Source: Methanobacteriota archaeon
GTDB taxonomy: Archaea > Altiarchaeota > Altiarchaeia > IMC4 > QMZM01
Direction of reading: 5' to 3'
Length of the DNA: 12,669 nt
Assembly: GCA_903930485.1 (NCBI GenBank)
Contig: CAIYYO010000217.1
Coordinates: forward strand, 1-12,669
A model generated the notes under the pieces. That model saw only the letters and a program-made list of their open reading frames with translations, ran no database searches and was not told the DNA's origin. The first letter of the stretch is position 1. Each line of letters begins with the position of its first letter. Below are positions 1-6,280 of this stretch, piece after piece. Made by a program: the position numbers and the translations under genes.

Positions 1-10
1 AAATAACAAA

Positions 11-1537
11 ATGAAAAACAGAATAATCCCATTGACGTCCTTGTTAGTGATGGCGTTAGTGATGCAGGCATATTCATGTCCGTCAGAATGCCCTACCACG
101 ACCACCACTCTCCCCGACGACTGTTCGAGGCACCACATGTCGATCGTCAGCGACACGACCACCCTTGTAGACGGAAACCCGTCGGTTGAGTGCTGGCATC
201 TCCCCAACTGGCCGGATATCACAGGAGCCGAATGGATATGGAAATTCTACATGGTCGACGATGAAAGCAAATTCGGGCCATACAACTTTACCAAAGACTT
301 CAGCCTGCCGGCAAACGCGCAGGACATCAACGCCTCAATAAGGATAGACGCAGACAACGCCTACGAGCTTTACATAAACAACCAGTACATAGGCGGTGAC
401 GGAACCGTAAGCTATCCCCCCATCAACCACTCGCAGGATCCGGACCACGAATCCCGGTGGGAGTCGATCGAGAAATACGCCTTTAATCCAAATCCAGGTA
501 CGAACGACCTGAGAATAAACGCCGTAGACTACGCAGGATGGGTCAGTCCGGAAACAAACCCGGCAGGAGTGGTATACCGTGTCTATCTGGATTACACGAT
601 CTGCCCGACCACGACGTCTACCACGACTACCAGCACGACGACTACCTCGATTGCCAGCACGACGTCAACGACCCTCCCCTGCGAAAACCTCTGGTGGTTC
701 GACAACGACCATCCATACTGCCAGAATAAGACCTTCTGCGGGGCATACATGTATCTGGGCCTGAAGACCTTCGAGACCAAAGAAGAATGCGAGGGCAACC
801 TGCCGACGACAACGACTACGTGTCATGCCTCGACCACGACTTGTCCTGCAACCACGACTACCTGCCCGACAACGACGACAAGCACGCCCACAACTACTAC
901 GACGACAATCCCATGCGTTGACGGCGTCTCAATAACCGCGAAAGGCCAGTCCGCCGCAGGAGTCGCTCCGTTAATGCAGCTATGGATAGACGGAAACCGC
1001 AAGGCTCAGTGGAACGTGATCGACCCGATTCGGGATTACACTTACGAGACCAGCCTCGGAACCGCAGGTCACAACATAGACATAGTATACACCAACGACT
1101 GCTCGGTTCCCGGAACCTCGACGGACCGCAACCTGTTCGTTTACCAGATAAGGTCGGGATGCACGACCATCCAGTCGACAGACGCTGGAGTCACGTACGA
1201 TAAAGGAGTCGGAAGCGCGGCATACGACGGCCTCGACGCAGTGCCGGGCCAGGTAGAGATGTACGTCTCCGGAGCGCTCCGGTTCAGGATAAACGGCGGG
1301 TACAACGGCACCACGACCTCGACGACTACATCGACGACGTCTACCCGGGCATCCACGACCAGTACGACTACTACAACGACGACCACAAATCCAGGAGGAT
1401 GCACCCTGAAAGGAGACAATCCACCATGCGGCTCGATCACAGTCCCCGAGATATTGGCACTGATAACATCATGGGCCAAAGGTAATGCGACTCTTCAGAA
1501 CGTGCTGAAACTGATTACCGCATGGGCCGCCGGCTGA
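11..1537 (+). CDS. Secreted modular glycan-binding-like protein with Thr-rich linkers and dockerin-like tail
   Basis: A 508-residue exported protein, probably at the cell surface. Residues 1-22 form a signal peptide (basic MKNR, then a hydrophobic stretch) ending near AYS-C23. Residues about 60-198 resemble a galactose-binding-like jelly roll: an FTKDFSLPA strand, then an ADNAYELYINNQYIG core. A Thr/Ser linker (199-222) leads to a four-Cys module (224-264) reminiscent of part of a Kunitz domain. A second Thr/Cys linker (266-300) precedes residues about 304-430, which resemble the CBM36/CBM60 xylan-binding family: VSITAKG, LWIDG, DYTYETS, IVYTND, then DRNLFVYQI. A third Thr linker (434-459) leads to a C-terminal tail (464-508) with GDNPPCG and two related helical repeats. 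The linkers are likely O-glycosylated. The ATG at 11 precedes a proper signal peptide; only 10 upstream bases are visible. Domain names come from motif memory, so the exact ligand is unknown. Confidence 0.8.
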   Translation: MKNRIIPLTSLLVMALVMQAYSCPSECPTTTTTLPDDCSRHHMSIVSDTTTLVDGNPSVECWHLPNWPDITGAEWIWKFYMVDDESKFGPYNFTKDFSLPANAQDINASIRIDADNAYELYINNQYIGGDGTVSYPPINHSQDPDHESRWESIEKYAFNPNPGTNDLRINAVDYAGWVSPETNPAGVVYRVYLDYTICPTTTSTTTTSTTTTSIASTTSTTLPCENLWWFDNDHPYCQNKTFCGAYMYLGLKTFETKEECEGNLPTTTTTCHASTTTCPATTTTCPTTTTSTPTTTTTTIPCVDGVSITAKGQSAAGVAPLMQLWIDGNRKAQWNVIDPIRDYTYETSLGTAGHNIDIVYTNDCSVPGTSTDRNLFVYQIRSGCTTIQSTDAGVTYDKGVGSAAYDGLDAVPGQVEMYVSGALRFRINGGYNGTTTSTTTSTTSTRASTTSTTTTTTTTNPGGCTLKGDNPPCGSITVPEILALITSWAKGNATLQNVLKLITAWAAG

Positions 1538-1542
1538 AGGCC

Positions 1543-1552
1543 TTTTTTCTTT
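1543..1552 (+). terminator. T-rich terminator after the secreted modular protein
   Basis: The stop codon is followed by GGCC and then TTTTTTCTTT, a pyrimidine tract of the kind that ends archaeal transcripts. It lies in the 17-base gap between two convergent genes. No convincing stem precedes it. Confidence 0.5.
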
Positions 1553-1554
1553 AC

Positions 1555-2664
1555 TTATTTCTTTTTAATCGTTTCCGCCAGGTCTACCGTAAAACGGGAT
1601 ATGACTTCTTTGGATACATGAGGCATCACGACGAAACGTATGCAGCCTATGTCCCTGTTCAAGGCCACGCCCCATCCAAGATCGCGTAATCTTGTGCAGG
1701 TCTTTTCAGGCGCCTTTAATGAGATCCCTACGATATTGATGTCAGGCTCTGTCACAAGGGATGCCCCTTCGATACCGGCAAGTTCGTCGCACAGGAAATG
1801 CGTATTCTCCATGCATTTGTCGACTATCCGTTTATAGCCATCGAAGCCCAGGGATTTTATCGCCACCCATACGGCCGCGATCGATCCGCCGGACCTGCTC
1901 CCGCAAAGGGTCGAAGACTCGACGGGTATATAGGCGGGCGTATATGAGAGCGCCTCAAGATAAGTCGAGTCCCTGAAAAGGACGGACCCTGACGGGATCG
2001 GCGTCATACCCATCTTGTGCGGGTCTATTGTAACCGAGTCCAGGTTCCTGAGACCGTAATCTATCCTCTTTGTGCCTGTGAACGGGAGAACGAATCCCCC
2101 GAAGGCGGCGTCGACATGGAAGAACACCTCATCGCATGATTCGTTTATCTCTTCGAGCGGGTCGACCATACCGAGGGCCGAGGTCCCTGCCGTCGCAACA
2201 ACCGCAAGGGTGTCCTTGTCGATTGCCTTACGTATCGAGGCGGCGTCGGCGCGGTAATTCCGGTCCAAGTCCGTCCATTCCACCCGGAGACCCATAAGAT
2301 CGGCCGCCTTGTAAATAGAGTAATGAGCCGACTTCGGCGCCACTATTTTTTTTCGTTCGGGAAAAAGTTTTTTTGCGGCGTACAGGGCTTCGATATTGGA
2401 TTCCGTGCCGCCCGTAGTCACGTATCCTGCAGCCTCCGGGTTCCTGAGCAGGCTTCCGAGCCATGCGATGACCTCAGCCTCCAAAATCTTCACCGAAGGA
2501 AACAGATAGGTGTCAAGGGCGTTCACGTCCGAGTATATCCGGTAAGCCTCCAGCGACACAGGCAGGGGCTCCGTCGAGACAGAAGAAACGATCCTCCCGC
2601 CGACGTAAGACGGATCCGTCCCTCTCGCCTCGCGTAGTCGCCTTAATATTTCTTCATCGTCCAT
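1555..2664 (-). CDS. mfnA: MfnA-like PLP-dependent tyrosine/aspartate decarboxylase
   Basis: Group II pyridoxal-phosphate decarboxylase, 369 residues, slightly shorter than the roughly 390 usual for MfnA. In methanogens MfnA makes tyramine from tyrosine for methanofuran. Thermococcal homologues make beta-alanine from aspartate for coenzyme A. The sequence shows the N-terminal VSTEPLP segment, the cofactor-binding TTGGTESN (83-90), an aromatic-stacking candidate His114, HVDAAFGG (183-190) with the pyridine-nitrogen Asp185, and the Schiff-base lysine Lys217 in DPHKMGM. The start fits the family N-terminus (an acidic helix, then the GRIVSSVSTEP region). The gene is convergent with the secreted-protein gene and has no cofactor-biosynthesis neighbours here. 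For an archaeon outside the methanogens the aspartate/CoA role may be more likely, but the sequence alone cannot decide the substrate. Fold and reaction class are secure. Confidence 0.88.
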   Translation of the reverse strand: MDDEEILRRLREARGTDPSYVGGRIVSSVSTEPLPVSLEAYRIYSDVNALDTYLFPSVKILEAEVIAWLGSLLRNPEAAGYVTTGGTESNIEALYAAKKLFPERKKIVAPKSAHYSIYKAADLMGLRVEWTDLDRNYRADAASIRKAIDKDTLAVVATAGTSALGMVDPLEEINESCDEVFFHVDAAFGGFVLPFTGTKRIDYGLRNLDSVTIDPHKMGMTPIPSGSVLFRDSTYLEALSYTPAYIPVESSTLCGSRSGGSIAAVWVAIKSLGFDGYKRIVDKCMENTHFLCDELAGIEGASLVTEPDINIVGISLKAPEKTCTRLRDLGWGVALNRDIGCIRFVVMPHVSKEVISRFTVDLAETIKKK

Positions 2665-2713
2665 AGCCGGTGTAAGTCAATAGCAAAACAAGGATAAAAA
2701 AGAAAACGTATTA

Positions 2714-2738
2714 GGGGGCGCAAAAAAAAGGCGCGCCC
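2714..2738 (-). terminator. Hairpin plus T8 terminator for the small gene at 2769-3071
   Basis: Read on the minus strand, a GC-rich GGCGCGCC palindrome (2730-2737) is followed at once by eight T residues (plus-strand A run 2722-2729). GCGCC then continues, so GGGCGC (2716-2721) can also pair with GCGCCC (2733-2738). It lies about 30-50 bases downstream of the small minus-strand gene and upstream of the mfnA start, so it probably insulates mfnA. Confidence 0.65.
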
Positions 2739-2768
2739 TTATCTATCGCAGTTTTACGCTACCGTTTT

Positions 2769-3071
2769 TCAGACGTCTTCAATGGTCGAGGCTTCCTCCA
2801 TCTCTTCCTCGGGGGCTTGGGTAGCCGCCTCTGCCGCGGTCGTGTCCTGGGTTGCGACAGATTTCAGCTTTTCGATAAGGCTGTCGACGATGCTTATCTC
2901 ATTTGGAAAACCTATGCCCCTCTGATATCTCTTCTCGCCTTCGGGTGTGTAAAAGCCCTTGGAGATGTTCAAGAATATCGTGTCGTCGGGCTTAACCTTT
3001 TTCTTAGATATTTCCAAAAACTTGTTCCTTCCGTAGTCAACGTATTCGCTTACAATAGTCTGGTATTCCAT
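2769..3071 (-). CDS. Small conserved-looking acidic-tailed protein of unknown function
   Basis: About 100 residues, not assigned to a named family. From the ATG at 3071 the globular part (MEYQTIVSEYVDYGRNKF onward) has alternating strands and a segment with GFYTPEGEKRYQRG followed by a helix (IVDSLIEKLKSV). That pattern recalls small archaeal proteins that I associate loosely with nucleic-acid-binding folds; this is inference. The last 25 or so residues are low-complexity Ala/Thr/Glu and probably disordered. A GTG at 3078-3080 would add three residues. The ATG at 3069-3071 is preferred because TGTGATT, resembling the archaeal GGTGAT ribosome-binding site, lies just upstream of it and would overlap the GTG start. 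The gene is divergent from the pilin-like gene and has its own terminator, so it looks monocistronic. Confidence 0.7.
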   Translation of the reverse strand: MEYQTIVSEYVDYGRNKFLEISKKKVKPDDTIFLNISKGFYTPEGEKRYQRGIGFPNEISIVDSLIEKLKSVATQDTTAAEAATQAPEEEMEEASTIEDV

Positions 3072-3106
3072 CTTAATCACATCTGAAAGTATTCAAAACC
3101 CATTCA

Positions 3107-3135
3107 CAGGCCGTATATACTTCATATAAGGCCTG
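3107..3135 (-). promoter_or_regulatory. Promoter of the small gene, inside an inverted repeat
   Basis: A TATA-like GTATATAC (3113-3120) lies about 45 bases upstream of the chosen ATG. That would place transcription start near 3092 with a leader of about 20 bases carrying the ribosome-binding-like site. The box is bracketed by the perfect inverted repeat CAGGCC (3107-3112) and GGCCTG (3130-3135) with a 17-base spacer. This is a plausible operator arrangement; the binding factor is unknown. Confidence 0.45.
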
Positions 3136-3185
3136 AAAAAATTTAGATTTATAAGTATATATATTGCCCTATTAAAAAGACGAAC

Positions 3186-3201
3186 GCTTTTATACATAAA
3201 A
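3186..3201 (+). promoter_or_regulatory. TATA-like promoter of the pilin-like gene, probably leaderless
   Basis: TTTATACATAA (3189-3199) is centred about 26 bases before the TTG start at 3220, the expected spacing from TATA box to transcription start in archaea. Transcription would therefore begin at or within a few bases of the start codon. A further AT-rich stretch (3145-3165) lies upstream in the same divergent spacer. Confidence 0.55.
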
Positions 3202-3219
3202 TAGTTAATATAAAATAGG

Positions 3220-3669
3220 TTGAAAACAAAGGGACAGGCTTCTCTCGAATACATGGTTATGCTGGCGATCTCGCTCTTGATATTCGCAGCAATCATAGCA
3301 TTCAGCCTAAGCCTCGTGAACAACGTAAAGAGCCAGCTCGGCGTCGACAGCGCCTTCAAGGCCGTAGAGGAAATCAAGGAGGCGTCAGACTTCATATACG
3401 TCCACGGCCACCCGTCCAAGATAAGAAGGAACGTGCGGATACCCTCAGGCATAGACAATATGACGATCTCAGGGAACATCATAAAGCTTTCCATCATGAC
3501 CGGCAACTCTTATACCGACATATACGACATAAGCAAGGCCAACATAACGGCAACAGACGCGGTGAATTTCGTATGCCTCAACGGGGTCTGCAGGGAGGGC
3601 AACTACATATTCAACATGGAATCCATGGAATCGCCACCTGGCTACGACGTGAACATAACCCACGGATAA
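3220..3669 (+). CDS. Class III signal-peptide (type IV pilin-like) protein
   Basis: A 149-residue archaeal pilin-like protein. The N-terminus MKTKG-QASLEYM matches the class III signal, in which prepilin peptidase (EppA/FlaK-like) cuts before the Gln. The hydrophobic helix about 11-34 follows the cleavage site, as in pilins that assemble through that helix. The C-terminal domain (about 60-149) is predicted beta-rich with an IPSGIDNMTISGNIIKL segment and two Cys (119 and 124) that could form a small disulfide loop. The start is a TTG at 3220, chosen because it gives the short basic leader this family needs and because a TATA box sits about 26 bases upstream. No pilus assembly ATPase or prepilin peptidase lies in the window, so this is a stand-alone minor pilin or surface protein. 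Confidence 0.82.
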   Translation: MKTKGQASLEYMVMLAISLLIFAAIIAFSLSLVNNVKSQLGVDSAFKAVEEIKEASDFIYVHGHPSKIRRNVRIPSGIDNMTISGNIIKLSIMTGNSYTDIYDISKANITATDAVNFVCLNGVCREGNYIFNMESMESPPGYDVNITHG

Positions 3670-3681
3670 AACCTTATTCTC

Positions 3682-3709
3682 TTTTTTATAACCGGCAGGT
3701 ACCTATAAT
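3682..3709 (+). promoter_or_regulatory. T-tract terminator and TATA-like promoter between the pilin-like gene and nop5
   Basis: TTTTTT at 3682-3687 follows the pilin stop by about a dozen bases and can serve as its terminator. It runs directly into TTATAA, a TATA-like box about 39 bases before the nop5 ATG. A second candidate, CCTATAAT (3702-3709), lies closer. Which of the two is used cannot be told. Confidence 0.4.
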
Positions 3710-3726
3710 AGTAGAACGAACAAAAG

Positions 3727-4902
3727 ATGATCAAGCTTACAACCAATGTTTTAGGAGTCTACGCCCTCAAGAACGGGAGAGTGATCAAGTCGATGCCTTT
3801 CCCGAGGGACCCGAAGCAGATCGCCGTACGGCTTTCCGAGTCCGACACAGGGGTGTCCGCCGAGGAGGAGGAACTGGTCAGAGAACTTGTTAAGACCGGA
3901 GCCAAGGAGCTCTATGTAGACAATCCCAACAGGTTCCATGGCAAAGGATTCGGGATCGAATTCATCGAAGACAAGTCGTTCATAGACCCTTTAAGGCTTG
4001 CCGACGAGCTGGGGATACCGAGGAAGGAGGTTTCGGAACTCATGCTAGCCGCCAACCGCGAGCTCACTAAAAAGAAGCTCCAGGTCCTTGAACGGGATCA
4101 GATCATGATACAGGCCGTCAGTTCCCTGGACGACATAGAAGAGGTCAACAACCGGCTGATGGAGAGATTGAGGGAATGGTACTCGCTGCATTTCCCGGAG
4201 CTAGCTTTTCTCGTCGTCAACCCTGGGCTTTACGCAAGGATCATCGCTTCGGAGACCAAAGTGTCCATGGACGGCGGACTTGAGGCCCAGATAGAAGCCG
4301 CGCGCAAGGATTCGCTGGGCATGGATTTTTCGGCTTCAGACATGGCAGAGGTGCGCAGGCTTGCGGAATCGGTCACGAAACTGGACGCCTTCAGGACAGA
4401 TACCGAGAAATACATCGAGGAATTGATGAAGGAGATGGCGCCGAACACCTGCGAACTTGCAGGGCCGCTCCTGGGCGCGAGGCTGATAGCCGTCGCAGGC
4501 AGTCTTGAAAGGCTTTCAAAGCTCCCTGGGAGCACGATACAGATCATGGGCGCGGAGGAGTCGTTCTTCCGTTTCCTGAAGACCAGGAAGCTTCCGCCCA
4601 AGCACGGCATAATCTTCCAGCTGCCGGAGATACGGTCCGCTCCCAAGCACCTGCGCGGGAAGTTCTCGAGGAAGTTCGCCTCAAAGGTCGCGATAGCCGC
4701 GAAAGCCGACTGGTTCAAGGGCGAATACATCGGCGACAAATTGAGGACAGGCTTCCTTCAGGAAGTGGAGAGGCTGAAAAAGCAGCCGTCCAAGAAGATT
4801 TTCACCGAGCAGCACTTCGAGCGGGACCGCAGCCATCGCCCCGAACAGCATGAGGCAAGGCGCGGCGGCAAGGACAGGAGACACAAACCCGGACGAAGAT
4901 GA
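3727..4902 (+). CDS. nop5: Nop5/Nop56-58 family box C/D sRNP core protein
   Basis: A 391-residue scaffold of the archaeal box C/D sRNP, which guides 2'-O-methylation of rRNA and tRNA by joining L7Ae-bound RNA to fibrillarin. The N-terminal domain (1 to about 120) matches the fibrillarin-binding part, a central coiled-coil region follows (about 120-230), and the C-terminal Nop domain (about 235-345) is unmistakable: MAPNTCELAGPLLGARLIA, IMGAEESFFRFL, PPKHGIIFQLP, RGKFSRKFASKVAIAAKADWF. The last 40 or so residues are a basic, Arg/His-rich, probably disordered tail. Archaeal nop5 commonly sits beside the fibrillarin gene flpA. Here the downstream neighbour is a membrane hydrolase overlapping by 4 bases, and fibrillarin is absent on both sides. 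Identification is firm. Confidence 0.95.
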   Translation: MIKLTTNVLGVYALKNGRVIKSMPFPRDPKQIAVRLSESDTGVSAEEEELVRELVKTGAKELYVDNPNRFHGKGFGIEFIEDKSFIDPLRLADELGIPRKEVSELMLAANRELTKKKLQVLERDQIMIQAVSSLDDIEEVNNRLMERLREWYSLHFPELAFLVVNPGLYARIIASETKVSMDGGLEAQIEAARKDSLGMDFSASDMAEVRRLAESVTKLDAFRTDTEKYIEELMKEMAPNTCELAGPLLGARLIAVAGSLERLSKLPGSTIQIMGAEESFFRFLKTRKLPPKHGIIFQLPEIRSAPKHLRGKFSRKFASKVAIAAKADWFKGEYIGDKLRTGFLQEVERLKKQPSKKIFTEQHFERDRSHRPEQHEARRGGKDRRHKPGRR

Positions 4903-5351
4903 GCGGATACAGGATACATACTATCATCTACCTCGCGTTCTCGGTCGCTTTGACTTATCTATTGAAGGATTACCTTTTTAGAGAAAGTCCACTGGAAACC
5001 ATAATATTCTCGATCGGCATCGGCGCAGTCTACTCGATCCTTCCAGACATAGACATCCCGTCGTCGCTGATAAGGAGGATCGTCGAGAGGATGTCTCTGG
5101 CAGCGATAATCATCTCCATCGCAGCATACTTTGTCCTCCAGGCCGCGTTCTTCCTCTATTTCGCGTCAGTGCTCGCCTTATGCCTACTAGTTCTATGGTT
5201 ATTCAAGCACAGGACATTCTTCCACTCGCTGGCCGCGGCCGCGCTTCTATCCGCTCCCTTGTTATTGCTCGATCCTGTGATCGCAGGATACGCCTTACTA
5301 GGATACTTAACACACCTTGCAGTCGACGGAAAATTGTTCCATCTCATATGA
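4899..5351 (+). CDS. YdjM/LexA-binding family membrane-bound metal-dependent hydrolase
   Basis: A 150-residue integral membrane protein resembling the YdjM family (PF04307-type). Family hallmarks are present: SILPDIDIPSS (46-56) with the paired acidic residues Asp50 and Asp52, HRTFFHS (104-110), and a C-terminal GYLTHLAVDGK (135-145) with His139 and Asp143. Together these are presumed to bind a metal. About four hydrophobic segments surround these motifs. The physiological substrate of the family is not established. Its ATG overlaps the nop5 stop (ATGA), implying translational coupling, although a functional link with sRNP biology is not obvious. The protein ends soon after the last metal motif, on the short side but compatible with the family. 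Confidence 0.78.
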   Translation: MSGYRIHTIIYLAFSVALTYLLKDYLFRESPLETIIFSIGIGAVYSILPDIDIPSSLIRRIVERMSLAAIIISIAAYFVLQAAFFLYFASVLALCLLVLWLFKHRTFFHSLAAAALLSAPLLLLDPVIAGYALLGYLTHLAVDGKLFHLI

Positions 5352-5354
5352 CCT

Positions 5355-5362
5355 CTTATAAA
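5355..5362 (+). promoter_or_regulatory. TATA-like box upstream of the radical SAM gene
   Basis: CTTATAAA is centred about 33 bases before the ATG at 5392 in a 40-base gap. It would give a transcript starting within about 7 bases of the start codon. No ribosome-binding-like sequence is visible, consistent with a very short leader. Confidence 0.45.
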
Positions 5363-5391
5363 TTCGATGAAAACGAATATGCTTCTGTAAA

Positions 5392-6156
5392 ATGGCCGTG
5401 AAGGATCTATGTCTCGCAGGCATCGCCGACAGTTCCACCCTGGACTACATAGGCAAAGTCAGCGCAGTCATCTATCTGTGCGGATGCCCTTACAGGTGTC
5501 CATGGTGCCAGAACCCGGACCTCGTGGAAAAAATCGAAGGCGTATGCAAGACGTTGTCCATTGATTCTATAATAAGCGCCCTCAAGGAAGACTACCTGAT
5601 AGGCGCGGTCTCCATAACAGGAGGAGAGCCGCTGATGCAGCCGGCAGTGATCGACCTCCTTAGGGAGTTAAAGAAAGAAACCCAGCTCTGCCTCAAGATA
5701 GACACGAACGGCTGCTATCCGGAAAGGCTAAAGCAGGCGCTCCCCTACCTGGACTTCTTCTCGATGGACGTCAAGGCCCCCTTGGACGAGAGATACGGGA
5801 ACGCGATCGGCCTCCCGGACAAGTGGGAGGAAGCTGTCAAGAACGTAAAGAAATGCCTGGACCTGCTCAAGGGATGGGATAAGCCTAAAGAGGCGCGAAC
5901 AACGATCATTCCAGGGCTCACGGACAAAAATGAGGAAATCGCCGCGATAGCCGGTTCGATAAAGGATGTGGGATTCGATTACTACACCCTGCAGCAGTTC
6001 CGTTCAGGAGCAACCCTCGACCCGAAATACAACAAGGCAAAGATCCCGGCCCCGGCACTGATGAAAGAGCTTGGCAGAGCGGCGAAAGAGATAATGCCGG
6101 ACACGATCGTCAAGATTGTCACACAGCAGAAGGGGTTCGAGGAGATCCGTTTATGA
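5392..6156 (+). CDS. Anaerobic ribonucleotide reductase-activating-type radical SAM protein (NrdG2-like)
   Basis: A 254-residue radical SAM enzyme of the NrdG2 type, annotated as generating the glycyl radical of class III ribonucleotide reductase. The cluster-binding motif is C32-x3-C36-x2-C39 (CGCPYRCPWCQNP). SAM-binding SITGGEP lies at 74-80, KIDTNG at 102-107, DFFSMDVKAP at 121-130, and a TTIIPGLTD strand at 170-178. The N-terminus (DYIGKVSAVIYL leading into the cluster motif) follows the NrdG2 pattern. The start at 5392 gives this usual length. No nrdD or other glycyl-radical enzyme is nearby, so the partner must be encoded elsewhere, and a role on another glycyl-radical or radical target is possible. 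The C-terminal KIVTQQKGFEEI is echoed downstream at about 7002-7037. Confidence 0.85.
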   Translation: MAVKDLCLAGIADSSTLDYIGKVSAVIYLCGCPYRCPWCQNPDLVEKIEGVCKTLSIDSIISALKEDYLIGAVSITGGEPLMQPAVIDLLRELKKETQLCLKIDTNGCYPERLKQALPYLDFFSMDVKAPLDERYGNAIGLPDKWEEAVKNVKKCLDLLKGWDKPKEARTTIIPGLTDKNEEIAAIAGSIKDVGFDYYTLQQFRSGATLDPKYNKAKIPAPALMKELGRAAKEIMPDTIVKIVTQQKGFEEIRL

Positions 6157-6249
6157 GCAGGGTCGTATGTTGATCTGATGCTTAAACCAAGACTCTGGCC
6201 GCATACGAGTGCTTGGCACATATTGCTTTAGGCTCAGCCTCAAAAAGGT

Positions 6250-6257
6250 TTATAAAC
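6250..6257 (+). promoter_or_regulatory. TATA-like box for the AT-rich orphan, probably leaderless
   Basis: TTATAAAC is centred about 28 bases before the GTG at 6281, so transcription would start at or next to the start codon. It supports the GTG as a real start and the orphan as an expressed unit. The remaining 6157-6249 shows no gene or clear structure. Confidence 0.5.
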
Positions 6258-6280
6258 AAACATAAACCAATACAGTTATA

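Noticed and set aside
600..1400. Short tandem ACG/ACC/ACT triplet runs as a possible DNA repeat array or CRISPR
   Set aside because: They are codon-level repeats encoding Thr-rich linkers within one reading frame, with no conserved repeat unit and no spacers.
2730..2737. GGCGCGCC as a restriction or operator palindrome
   Set aside because: Its position directly before a minus-strand T8 run, downstream of a gene, is better explained as a terminator stem.
3093..3506. Minus-strand open frame opposite the pilin-like gene
   Set aside because: It covers the divergent promoter region and is antisense to a well-supported class III signal peptide; no start signals of its own.
6157..6280. Possible small RNA (box C/D-like TGATCTGATG) after the activase gene
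   Set aside because: No good C box plus D box pair with correct spacing was found, and nop5 nearby is not evidence for a guide RNA here.
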